A stretch of DNA of 64,000 nucleotides from the NCBI GenBank assembly GCA_021234535.1, contig CM037832.1:3889359-3953358 (forward strand), in the 5' to 3' direction. How positions within the stretch are numbered: the first letter of the stretch is position 1; every line of letters starts with the position of its first letter. Position numbers and translations under genes: made by a program. This DNA comes from Stichopus chloronotus (taxonomy: Eukaryota > Echinodermata > Holothuroidea > Aspidochirotida > Stichopodidae). Positions 1 to 13,400 of the stretch are shown here, one piece after another. The notes beneath the pieces are model-generated. The model saw nothing but the letters and a program-made list of their open reading frames with translations. It was not told the DNA's origin and did no database searches.

Positions 1-1254
1 CATAGCCGGATGCCATGGTCGTACGATAGTTCGAGGATGACAACTTACTCTTGTTTGTGTGGTGTGACAGATGAATAATCTCAAAAGTGGGATCACAATA
101 AGAGTCACTACAATAAAGCCATAGTTAATGAATGGAATGAACGAGATGTCCAAAATATTAGGAGAGAATCCTACACAGGAATGGGACATTGAAGTACCGG
201 TAAACTTCTACTTAAAGCAGCAGGTGAACATCGGTTACAGGACAGACTAAACAGTACCTGGTCTACACTGGAACAAAGTCATTGTTGAATGGGTCCTGGA
301 GCCAACAACTTACAATTTACATGCAATTCAAAGTGGGGTGAAAACACACATAGTGCATTTTTTATGAGTAAAAGTACATGGTAGTTTAGATAGCAAAGTT
401 TTATAGCTATAAAGAAATGTGTGGGAGTGAACTCTGCTCATAATTAGTTATCCGAACTTCCATGGTGTAACAAGTGTAAAAAGCCTCCGATCACCGAAGG
501 GTGTACTCGAAGTTGGTGAGCCTTCCGAGGGGATCAGTGACTTGATAGTTTTGTGCACACTGACAACAACACTTGTGAATCCATGCAAACATGTGAACAA
601 TCATGTGTTAGGTATACACAACATGTAATGTAACCCTATGACAATTGCAATGTAAGATGTGGTTGATTTTTGCAATAAAATCACTTCATTAGATGAATAT
701 GGCTGACTTTCACAGAGATGTTACCACATGTAGGTGTGTACCAAGGTGAGCAGTAAGATCACCTTATCGGGTGTTGCTGATTTACCTAAATATTTATCTG
801 ATTTTACCACTTCGTCTTTGCCATTCATTTGGTCTTTACATACTCTGGAATTTTATCCAATAGTCGAACATCTTACGTAAAGAAAGCTGTAAACAGCAAG
901 AGCCAGGATGAGACTTTCATTCAACCTTGATAGGACATTTATTTTTATGGTCTTTGAAGTTTGGTAACCCTTTACTAATGTGATTTAATGTTTTCTCTCA
1001 CTATGACTTCCTGTTGTAATGCACAACTTTGCTCAAATTTTCCATGCACTTGTATTTACCCTACAGGTGCACATTACCCTTCACTTGTTGGTGTGAAATA
1101 TTGCATACCAGATCTAACACAAATTAAACTTAGCCTTTCTCAGAAACCTTCCAGATTTAATGTAATTGAATTTGCATATTGTGTAATTTTTTTTTTACTT
1201 GCAGTAATTAAAGTGCAAGTCTTAGTTGTGGCTGATCTTTGACCTGTTTTGCAG
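1..1254. other. Left-edge intron of the WDR-type gene
   Basis: No exon recognised. GC-richer segment at 480-540 contains a partial inverted repeat (cctccgatcaccgaagg and ccttccgaggggatc); otherwise nothing. Confidence 0.5.
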
Positions 1255-1437
1255 ATAATGTCCTCAAGGTATGGCGAGTATTTCCCTTCGCCGAGGAGTC
1301 GTTGGCTCCCTTGATGTCTATTTACTGTGCCCACACACCCCTTCACATGTCAGTGATGAAGAACACCCTGTGTGTGGCCTTCCAGGACCCCTCTTCAGTG
1401 ACCTACAGCTTGGTGCACTACAACTTGCTGACAAAAA
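1255..1437 (+). CDS. WDR-type gene exon: WD40 blade
   Basis: Acceptor ttttgcag before 1255 and donor gtaaga at 1438. It enters with 2 bases of a codon and leaves with 1. Reads NVLKVWRVFPFAEESLAPL, then a strand-rich run ending in LVHYNLLTK, typical of a WD40 blade end and the start of the next. It is the first coding exon I can recognise in the window. Confidence 0.85.
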
Positions 1438-4400
1438 GTAAGAGTAGACATAAAAAATGAGAAACCATATACTTTGTTGCTGTAGAATAGCTGTAATTTC
1501 ATGAAATTTGATGGAAATAGTTTCTTTAGAATTCAAAAGAGCACATTCAGTATGTGTTAAAGGGATAGCATAGGGCACAATCTTCATATGTAGTGTGGGA
1601 CTAAGGCAACAGTGAGTGTACCAGCTCATGTGACAGCATTCTCATTGGATGGGCTGTCACAAGAGTTTTTTGTGAGATGCAAACTTTTGTAGGTCAATGC
1701 ATCCCAGAGGTTTTTAAATTGTAATAAAAATACTACATGTACATACACGTTAGGTCAGTAGATGTTGTGCACATAGGCCTAGTGGTTGCGAAGATTGCAA
1801 TCGTGACGTTATAAGTTACACTAACGTCATAAAGACCAAACATGTCACTGACCCTCACCTTATGCAATATGTCAGATTCATACAAAAAACTCATAATTGA
1901 ATCATCAAAACCACAATACCTTTGGGCTTTCTGGTTTATTATAATAGACAATGCAAACAAAATCATCTGCAAGGAGCTTCTTTTCCTGAAAGAATGGGAC
2001 TTCGTCCACCCCAAACCATATGTGCCGTGACAAGATGGCTCCACTCCACTGCTAAGAAATCCACTCTTAATCTGTCGTGTCTGAATTGTAGATGTCCATT
2101 GACGGTGATACAGCTTTGACAGCCATCACAAGAATTGGACTGTAGTATGCAGAATGTGGCGTCTTTCATCACTTGCACAATAAAAGGGATTGCTTTCCTT
2201 TTGTAGTTTATTTTACTTTGCCACTAAGATTGTCCATCAGAAGTGATGCATGTGGTATAATCAACAAGATTTCAGTGCGATCTGAAATAGAAAATTTCCC
2301 TAAAAATTCTGAACAAATCTAGTTGCTTTTCATTGTGCCATTTATGGTTTTAAAGAAAGAGTCAATGAAATATGAGATTTGACTTCCTTGATGGCATCTC
2401 TTTCTTCTTTTTTGTCACCAGATTTTATTTGGTGTTTCACCAAATTTTAGTGTATTGATGTAACTTTTTCTGCCTTTGTTTTAATTTGCGATTCTTATCA
2501 TCAAAATTCTCTGTTGCTTCTGCTAGAAAGAGATAAGAAAGAGATAAGAGAAAGAGATAATACTTTTTCTGTTACTTCTGCAAGAAAGAGATAACTTTTT
2601 TCTGTTACGGCAGAGAATAGTATGGATATTAATTAGTAATCATATCTCATGCCACTGACACATACTCTCTAACAAGCGTCATCTGTTAAAAAATTGTCTC
2701 TCTTGTTGCTGTAAACATCATTTGACTCAATTTGCCATTCGTTCGTCGAGGTCGTAACGATCACAGCCCAGATGATGACCACATTGACAACATCACCGGG
2801 TTGGCCTGTAACACCCGAATGAGGTACTTTGCATCTTCCAGCTTGGATGGAACCATCAAGATATGGGATGAGTACAATAGGCTGATCAGGTATTTAAATA
2901 AAAATGAAGCCTTTGCAAGTAAAGCATAAAAATTACAAAGGGATTAAGTTTATTCGTTTGAATTTTATTTGTTTTGGTGTGTTTGCCTGAAATTACTCTA
3001 TGACTTGCTTTCCTGAAAACTCCTCACCCAATCTTTTTGTATAGCAGATTGTTATTTCCTCAGGGTTAGGCAATGCAAGTGTGGGCAGTTTTGATTCTGT
3101 CTGACAAATAGGAGTTACCTCACTAAACATGAGGAAACCTTGATGACTACAACAACTGCAGGGCTCAAATTTGCAATCCTCAAGATCATAATGTCACTCC
3201 TTGTTGCAAGTCAACCATTCACACCTTTTCCATCTTATTCAACCTTTTTTCCATTAGTAAACTATCAGGCATCACAATTTGTTTTTATGTATTTGCAATA
3301 ATTATCTCTTCCTCTATGCATGAATACTATCTTCAAGGTTATCAGGTTGAACGCTGAGTCCCTGAGTCTCAACTCGTTGATGTACTTGCAATAATTGTCT
3401 CTTTTTTTTGTTCAGTGGAAACTACCTCCAGGGCTATCAGGTTGAATGCTGAGCCCCTGAGTCTCAATTTCTGCACTGACAGAGGAGATCTACTGGTTGG
3501 CATCGGAAATCACGTCCATAGGATAGACCATACCACCTGTGAGTCTTTTCGCATATCTTTCAAATGAGGTGCAAAGGCACAACGATGAAACACAGCATAC
3601 GTAGTTCTTATTTTAATAACTTTTTCTCTGTACATTACTGACTGCAATGAAATGACTTAACTTTCTGATACATCCATTTGACTTTCTTTCCCTAGACCTT
3701 CCTCGTCCCTTCTTGAGGAAGATGGTTTCGATGATATTCCATCCTCTCTGCAATGAGAATGTCATCCCCTATGATGAGGAACTCACCAGAGCACTGTCAC
3801 CTCTCGGAAAGAAGAGACTGAAAGCTGCTCATTCCTCTATCTTTCGGTGAGCTTGAACTTGTACATCATGTCTTAGCTGTCCTTTTTTTAAATGATTTCT
3901 TGTTTTCGATGAAAGTCGTATTCTTTGCAATCACGGCGTGACGTGTGCATGGGTGTACATGTGTGTGTCTTTGTGTTTGCCTTGCTTAAGAACGTGATAT
4001 AAGCAACATCTCAACCAACATGACCCAACCGGTGGACTGATCTCATGCATCATGTTGATCAACCGTGATGATTACGAGAACCCTTTCGCTTTTGGTCACA
4101 GAAGTTTGAGGTCAGCAGAGGTGAAACATTAGAACCAAAAATGGCAGCTTGGAAACGTGTCGCAGTTAGTGTGGTGATGTGAAGCAAGTAACAGACCCTA
4201 GCTTAATTTTAAGAGAGGTCATTTCTGGCATATATAATGATGTACATATATGACTTTGAGAGGTTTGTAAGTTTTGTTGGAATTAGACCATGTCTATGCC
4301 AGTATTGCACATGGCAGTTAGCATTTTCAGATAGCGGATTAGGAATCAGTGAGGTTTGTGCTTCTGCACCATTGGTGCTCCAGTTATCAATCATGGTGTG

Positions 4401-7400
4401 TAGGCCTACCTAACACGTCAGTACATCTTTTTTGACAGATTCGACAGTTTCGTTGATGTCTTGACGCAAGAAGAGACAGAAGAGTTATCGCAAGAAAAGA
4501 AAGTCAAGGAAGAGGTGAGTATGTTACACATCTTGTACAATCATCTTTAAAGGCACAATTGTCACCAGTCACTCACTAGTTGCTCTCTACAATCCATGCA
4601 ACTATCCTCTTTGACTAGCAAACCCCAAAATTCATTTGGTTGATCCCAGGCATTTAATGCAAAATGTGAACAACTTGTGATTTTGAATGAATTTGAAACA
4701 GTGGGAAACTGTTGTTTTATTTTTTTCAATTACCTGCACCAATTTTAAGTGACAGAATTTCTTTTCGTCCGAAGTGACAAAGTCTGTCCATTGGCCATGG
4801 AAGATAATCTTTTACAGCTGCATTGTCTCTCTCATTTCTATCAAAGCTTGTAACAAACGATTGAAACTTTTTTTTTTAACGTAACGTATGTACGAACCAG
4901 AAACTGTAATTTACTGGAATTGTATAACCAGATGCAATTCAAATCTTCACATGCTTTTCAAGATATTTGTCAGCATCAGTGAAATTGACCTTAAAGGGGC
5001 TCATTGAGTTGTGTCTTGAAATTCACTGTTTTTTTTTTTCTAAATCTGTCAAGTGTCATTCATGTACTACTGGCAGTTTGTCAAACTAAGAGCTTTACCA
5101 TGTACCACACACAAAGGAACATTAATGAGTTAGTTCTTATTGAATGATTCAATTTGGTTTTAGATAATTTGTGACCAGACACCTTTTCACATTAACACGT
5201 AGTCATATGCATACAAGCAGGTTGGCAAATTTATGTGTTGACATTTTTGTAAGTACTGAATGCAAAACTTTACAAACTGTGGATATCATAAGCAATTGCA
5301 GTGTGATTGTACTCATCAAAGTCCTCACAAATCCATTCAATTTGCCTCTTTAAAAATGATGCACCGAGGTTTGTCTGAAATCCCGAAAATCTTTTCGTCT
5401 AAGTGTTCTGTAAATTTTTCATTTAATGTCTCGAAGGCTTTTGCTCTCCTGGACGAAAGAGAAAAGGAATTAAAAATGCTGAGAGATGGAGAGATTCCAT
5501 TCTTCGAAGTGGAAGCCTCCCCCGAGAGACACATCCGCAGCATCCAGGATTAAGAACGATGCGTTCAGAAAGTACTGGCGCTCCATGCACCTCAACACGG
5601 AGAAACTCCTCATCCCGGATGAGGATGACTTCAACCCTGATGGGGAAGACAGTGACGGAGAGTCTGAGGCTCCCTGGATTCCTGAAATCGAACCCAGCGG
5701 ATTTTTTCCCCCTTTGTCCACAGCTCGTAGGCCACACCCCCCAAAAGAGAAGCAACGTGCGAGGGATGAAGAGGACTGGACAGACACAGACGGAGAAAGT
5801 GATGACATAAATCCACCTATCCATCCGTCGGGGTTTATTCCAAATTCTGTTCTTTTGAGGTTACTCTGGCCACCAGAGGAGAGAAAAATATCGAGAGAGT
5901 CTCCGTATAGACCTCCACAGCTGACCGAATCACAGCTGGCAGAAATTGCATCACGGAAAAAGGTGAGTTTTACTTACTGAGAAAGATTGTGTTAGCTGAG
6001 CAGCAGAATGAAGCATCAAGAATGTAGCAACTTATCTGATTTAGTTGTGGCATGTCACCGTAAAGGGAACTATTGTGTTTGTTTTGCAAGAGAAATATTT
6101 TTGAAACCAAAGTGTATGGACACAGAATGATACATTATTCAATAAAGGACAGGACGGTAGGGTCCTAGTTTCACAAAATCAGTTTTTCATAGACACAAAC
6201 TCGGTTATTTGTTGCTCAAGAATAATTTGTGCACCCAAAGTTTAGAAAATTCAAAGTGATGCATCTTCTGTGACTCATCATATGCTTAATGGTTTGAGGA
6301 CTGAGATGAAAACTATTAATTGTTGAAACTAGATGGTTTAGCAGGGAGTAAAGCTTTTTTCTCCATATGCCATGTATGTGTACAATGTAGGTGTATATGA
6401 ACACATTATTTGGTATAGACTTCCAATCTCAAACTCAGGTGAATTGATAGACATCAAAAGGGAAATGAATAGTCTGAATAGCTTAAACAGGTTTAGCAGG
6501 TGTCTATTCAAGTCAGTCTGAGGTTGGCCTACATGAAGTGTATACCCATTATTCCCCATAAACTTTACTGTACCACTATTTAGTATTACAAAATTATAAA
6601 ATCTGCTTTTCAAGATTTGCAGCCGTAAAAGTTTGTGGCTAATTTCTCATCGCAAAGTGAAACCATTTCAGATGCAAAAATATGCAGTGATGTGTTACTA
6701 GGCAGCATACCAACCCTCAAATTATGGAGGCTTTCAATGTACAAAGAAAGCAAGCAGTTTGTTTCTCTGTAAACTTGCCTCATTCTGATTGCATTCTTTG
6801 TTATGTCATTTACCAAATACAAATCTTCAGTTGACGGAAAGAGGTACAAAAGTCACTCTGCTTGTGACAGTCCTGAAATATTCATGAGATGTCAGGTGAT
6901 TTTTGATGATGTCATTTTTGGTATTGTGCAACCATCCACCACCGCAGTCGGTTTTATTGCCTATTCCTTAAAATGGTACACTCACTGTGACAAAGAGCGT
7001 GAAAAATATCCTTAAATTTAGAACTTCGCAAATCGCAGATACGAGCAGGAATCGATTACTGACGAGATCGCTCCAGCATTTAGACTTCCTACCATCGATG
7101 ATATCATGTCAAGAACCTCATAGCTGGTAATATTATGCAGCATATTATACAGCATATTATGCAGCATATTATACAGCACATTATGCAGCATATTATGCAG
7201 CATATTATGCAGCGTATTATGCAGCATATTATACAGCGTGGAAGTCTCTGGATTTATCGTCCACTCATTGAGGTGTCCTTATCAACCACCAATTGTACAG
7301 TGTGGGTTGGGAGTTCTGTTTGTAGTGGTTAGTACGATGGTCAAGCTAATACTGTACATGTTTGCCTGACTGATGGAATGAGCGCTATCGGACAGTCTTC

Positions 7401-10400
7401 TCCATTATAGGATAACCCTTTATTTGCACACTAATGTGACTTGTTCAGTTATAATTACCAGGTCAGAGGTCTTCATGTTCCATGGAGTGAATGATAGCCG
7501 TAATGTATACGGAACCTCCTAAATAAGATGTAATGTGCCTGTGTAATCATGTGCGGGGACCTGTCAGCCTATGTATGTTGTCATTTGGGCTCCAAGCCAT
7601 ACATTTACTACTGGTCTGATTGACTCAGGTCTAATTGTGTGTAACATTGTTCCCATCTAAAAAAGGAAGCTACACTTCAACCTGGACTAATTTGAACAGA
7701 GTCCTCCTCAGTTCATTTGGTGTTTTTTCTATTCTACTGTGAGGTGTTCTGTCGGACTTAACTTCAAAACTAGTAGTTATTGTAGCTTATCTAGATCTGC
7801 TCTCTTCTTCAGCCTCTAATGCATGTGCAGGCATAACGGCACTGATTTGATCAGGTCATACATTTTAATTGCATGGACTTTTTGTCTTTAAATCCCTCAA
7901 CGGTTTTGTAGCACTGAAACAGAAATCGTCTGACAGTATCTTTTTCAGAAGATGCAGTTTGAGAAGAATGGAGTTCAGCAGTTCCTAATATTTCAGTAAC
8001 AGTAGCCGACATCCTGTGGTGCCTTCGACTGAGCGATAAATTTCATACCTAACAATCCATTTCATTAACTTTAAAAGAGCTGCATTTACATCTAACACTG
8101 TATCGATATTATTTGTGTGCTAAAGAAATGCTTCAGTTTTGAAACTTGGGTCATTTCTGTTACTTGAATTGGATAAACCTTTGCATTAAATTTGCATTCT
8201 TTCATATATATCCTTTTGACAATGACCATTTTTGTTTGTTTGCTTTCATTGACATCCATGGTGCATCTACATCAATCCTACATGTACATTCCAAAGCCCT
8301 TTTTGGAGTTTTAATTTTATGGGAAAATAATTTTTCAAGCATTTTGAGGGTATGAAGGTATCTATCTTACAGTGATTTTTTCATTTGTCAATGTTTTTTT
8401 TAAAAATTTTTTGGTTTTTGTAGTTTCCAGTACCTAGGTCGTCTCATTTTCATGTAAATGTTTGCAAACACTTTCTGATATTTTGTACTATACTTGCTTT
8501 GATATCGTGAAATGCTTTTCTTCTTCTGTTTAGCAATTCATGGATAGTCCAGAGGTATTTCAGTTTATACTTTTTTTTTCAAACATAACCTCCTTGTAAC
8601 TCTATCATCCCAAAAATGCTCACCATGTTTAATGCTGCCAAATTGTGTTAGAAGATATCTAAATAGTAAAATGTCTCTAACTCAGGCTGATGCAAACATA
8701 CTCTATGAGTAGATTTAACAAATTGCCTCAGTTGACTGATGTAACGACACGGGTTAGTTCTTTGATACTGATGTAAACCAGTCTTTCTCTTCATGTATTC
8801 TGTCCCCCCATCCCTGCCGCACCCCTTTTCACCTTGTGCCCTCACATAGCCCTAATATCCATCCCTGCACCCACTGGCAATCTCTCCCTTACCTCTACCC
8901 TTTCCTGTTGCTTCCCACCTTTACTTGCTGTTGTTCATGAACATGTTTCGTAAGTGTTCTGCTAAAATTGATAAAACTGTGAATGCTTTCACTTTATGCT
9001 TCAAAGTGATTGTCTTGAATTTGGCAAAAAATAAAAACTTTAAAATTTTATGCCCAAAAGTTTAGTATGTCTTTTAATTGCACCGCCCAGGAAATTTGTG
9101 AAAAGAGCTAGGTGTCAGGGTATAAATTCTCCCATGTGGTTTCGAATACCTGTAACATGAAGACCAAAAGTTTCGATATTCAATAATGCTCTTTTTTGAA
9201 CAAGCCAGTGGAAAGCATGCTACGGTTACCCCATCTTACCGTAACACGTCATTGCTTAGTTACTTACTCTCTTCCTTTTATCGTATCTATTCTGTTTTCT
9301 CCTTTTGTTTCTTGTAATACCCAAATTGTTCATTTAAGAAAAAACCCCTCTTTTTTGCACATTAAAAGGGGCAAGACCAGACTCAAATACCTGAAAACTT
9401 CCTTCTGTTTCCTCCTTCTTTTGTGCTTCCCTTTAATAGCCACCTTCCTCAAGTTTTTGTTTACTGCATATTTATAGTTTGCACTCATTTATGCTCATAT
9501 TTGTATCGATGCAATTCAGTGTTTTTTTTTTGTTTTCGTTTGCAAAGAGAAAGGAAAATAAAACTAAACTAAAGTAGTAAGTCAGTTGATTGACACAGCT
9601 GATCCCTGAAGCCATTATGAGGTGTTCAGGATGTAGATACAGTGCCTCTGTTTCACTGAATACTACGATTCTCGATACTGATCGAGAAGATGTACAACTT
9701 AAGCAATATATTTTTGGTACACTAGGAAGACATGAGCTGTTGCATATTCAGTATGTTAGCTCAGTCTGCTTCTTGCAGTATAGCACTGTTAATTTTCAAA
9801 AGTGAATTTTTCTCTCATGCCAAATTTTCATGATGTCCATGAAAAATCTTTGCTTGTGCATTTAAAACTAAAGAAAAGTTACCCTTCTTGTTTTTGTGTG
9901 GACATGGACAGTCACTTCAAAATAGATGAAAAATACACATCAATGCTGCATTCCATGTAAAGATAATGTCGTCTCAAAATTATCAGTGTTTCAGTTGGGA
10001 ACTTTAATACTGTAAAGAGTGTTACATGTGCCATGTTTTTGTTTTAGATGTCAGTTTTATTACTGAGGGTTAAAGGTTATCTCTTTGACAAGAAATTTTG
10101 TAAAAATTTGTTATCATAATGCTAGAATACTTTATCTTCCGCACGTTTGTGTTAGGCCTAAATGTTTTTCATTTTAAGAGTGTATTGATTTATCAGTTTA
10201 TAAGGAAGTGAATTTACTTTAGCACCTTAAAGCTAACATAAGGCACATTATATTCCACTAAGTAGGGCCTGTTTTTGGTACTGCTGGAGGGTTACAAACC
10301 TTTGGAGACTTTCATGTTTACCTTTTGATTTTAATTTTCTTCTCTACCTGTGATAGCGAGTCTTTATCTGGGAGGAAGAAGAGGAGGTATACTCTTGTTT

Positions 10401-13400
10401 TTTTTTTCTCTGTGCAAATTAATTTACATTGCCATCAGTCAGCTTGTAAAGCACCCAAAGCTAAACGTGGAAGTCCTCATTCTCAAACGCTATTTCAGCA
10501 GCTAGAAGTAGTGCTTATTACTGAATGTGTTTGGAATAGATTCTGGTATATTAGTAAATTTTCAATCTGATTATCCCTTCCCCAACCTCAGTTTTGCAGA
10601 AGAGTTGAAAGGTGCTCTTTTCTTGTGGACGTAACGCTATTAATTTTCTCTTTCCACAGTTTTTTGCTTACTTTCTTCATGAATATCGTACATGACATAT
10701 ATACCTGTAATTTATAATTCCATTGTAAGTTAGGATTATTTCATGATTTGCTATAAATGAAGATACAGGTACAATTTATGCTGTATAATTATTGCATACA
10801 GTAATTGCCACATTTTGTGTTATGGAAAACAAACTATTAAAAGAGAGATCTGTGCGCATAGAAATAGTTACGCAGATCATCATAGATTGATAAAAGAGAA
10901 GATAAAAAGAACAAAATAAAAGAGAAGATAGAAAAAGAAAGACAAAAACACTAAATTTAAGGGAAAGGTCTTTCTGTATGTACTGCAGTATGGAATCTTG
11001 TGTATGTTTTCATGCCAAATCCACATTGTTGCTCTGCATACACTGCTAACCATTATATGATTGTCTAGTTGTGTATAAACATAATAACCTGAGGAATGAA
11101 GCGTAATAATCTGTGTAGTGTAATGTAATAATCTGATTTATGTAACATAACAATCTGAGATAGTGTAAAATAATGCGTGTTGTGTAGCAAAAATCTGAGT
11201 AGTGCAATGTAGTGATCAGAGTAGAGTAACATAATAATCTGATTAATGTAACATAATCGATGTAGTGTTACTTAATAATCCTGTGTAGTGTAATGTAATA
11301 GTTAGTAGTGTAACATAATAATCTGTGTAGTGAGTTCATGATGTTAGAAGAGAGTGTGCATAGATAGTAACTCTATTTTTTTGAGGGATCCAAACAAACT
11401 TACCCATAGGAACGAATCTAGTGCACCTCTAAGTATATGTATGAAGAAACGACTGTTAAAAGGATAATTCTGAAACTTGTCGGTGCTCGCATATTTTTTT
11501 GTAAAGGTGAATGTAAAGAAACCAAGAAGTTTGCATTCATGGCAAAATATCAGATGCTCTCAGTTTGCAGAATACGGCAATACTGCACATTGCAATGTTT
11601 TATTATTTTTTTTTTTCAATAAATTTGTAGGTCTATCACTTAACATTAGGTCAAAGACCTTTCATTCATAACATTGTATGTTCTGGATTGCTTGTAACTA
11701 ACTATTAACTTGCAGTGTTGGTCCATGCACTAGGCATCAAAATAATGCACTTTTTTGTTGTTAAGTATGTTAACATCACCCACCAGTATTCACTCAGAAG
11801 GAGAAGATCATTTTACATTGCTTGCACCAGATTAAGTGTGACACCACTCGTAATGATGGCACTGCTCCTGATAAAATGTGCTTCATTTTGAGGAGCAGTC
11901 TTCCCTACTTTGAGTGAAAATCATCACAATCTTGCAATTCCCTTCTCATTTCTTTCATAATTGATTTTCATGGTGACATTGCTGCATTTGTTATGCTGCC
12001 AGTTAAAGCAATTCCACTACAAAAATGATATCACATGATGAAAAAGAGCCATTCATGAGTTGTCATGGTGGCTATACTAATTTAGTTTGGGATGACTGTA
12101 TTTTCCCTTTAGTGAAAGTTTACAGTATTGGCATACAGAGACCTACAGTGACAGGTTGATAGTATGTAGAGGGCAAAGTGGCTAAGTGAAGAACCCAATA
12201 AATCATGGTTGCTTGACAAATTTTACATTTTTTAGCAGGTCTGAAGAAGCAAAAGAAACAGTGACCTGTGACTGTGATGTCATGTTGTTGCTGGGAAATT
12301 GGTTCCTTAGTATGTAACCAGAAAGTAGTCATTGAATTTGGTCATATTTGGATCTAGTTACAGAATAACAGAAGCATGTTTAATCTCTCACACTAAAATG
12401 AGAGTCCCTCCAACTTCACCTTTTCTTTGACTTAGTGAGTTTCAGCATGTTGTAAACCCTCGTCGCCTTAGGTCAGTTTTTTTTCACCTGATGCTGTGAT
12501 GATCCACATGGCCAATTCAAACTTGATCTCATAAAGTAGTTCGGTGTGTCAATCCAACGTCTCGGCTTTCTTGAGCTGCATGGCAGGGGTATTAATTATC
12601 ATGTTGATAGGCAAACCATAAGTAATTGAGGATGGAAGAGGGTCTGTGGAATATTTTAGCACACATCATAACATCACGAGAGTCACCGGCATGTTCCCCC
12701 TGAACAGAAATGATGGCACAGAATAGTAGATTAGAAGTAACAGATGGCACCGTCAGTTAACTGCAGTCTTGTTTTCATTAATCCCTTCCCTTGCTCTTTT
12801 CCTACCATTCCCCATAACGTATGGAGGCAGGGTGATGGCTTGGTATACATATTGTCAATGAGTACAGAATGTGGCTATCACTTTAACCTTGATTCCTTTC
12901 ATCAAGCTGTCATGCAAAGAACTAATGCATCGACTCTTTTGTCACCGTGCAATCACTTGCTACATCGGGGTCGGTCTCAGTCTGGTAAGGTATTAAAATC
13001 TAGTGGTTGCCAGTATGGTGCTTCAGGTATTTACCTCATTCCAGTCACTGCCTACCTTAACCAGCTCTGTTTTCTGTTTTGTTGACACAACTAAAAGAAA
13101 TGTCAAAGTGAATGAGATATCACCAAGACTAGACCAGACTTACTTGTATAGATAAAATTAACTGATGTACAGTACATATCTCAATATAAAATTGCAATAA
13201 AATATATAAACCACCCCTTCAATGTGCCAACTACTTGAAGCAATTCTGCTTTCTCTACAAGCAAAAACTTGTTCGTCTATGCATTTTTTTTTTTTTTACT
13301 TGACATGTCCTTCGCCACTTAACACTAACATTTCCTTTAATACGTGGAAAGTTTGAAGTTCTTAAAAGTAACGTTGTTAATTTTGGATGCGGTTGATTGG

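Noticed and set aside
480..545. tRNA gene or stable hairpin at a GC-richer spot
   Set aside because: The inverted repeat is imperfect and no A/B box layout or cloverleaf can be drawn.
5423..5824. 133- and 112-codon - strand frames
   Set aside because: Antisense shadows of the acidic linker exon.
7018..7332. QHIM / LHNM repeat peptides
   Set aside because: Shadows of the 12-bp tandem repeat.
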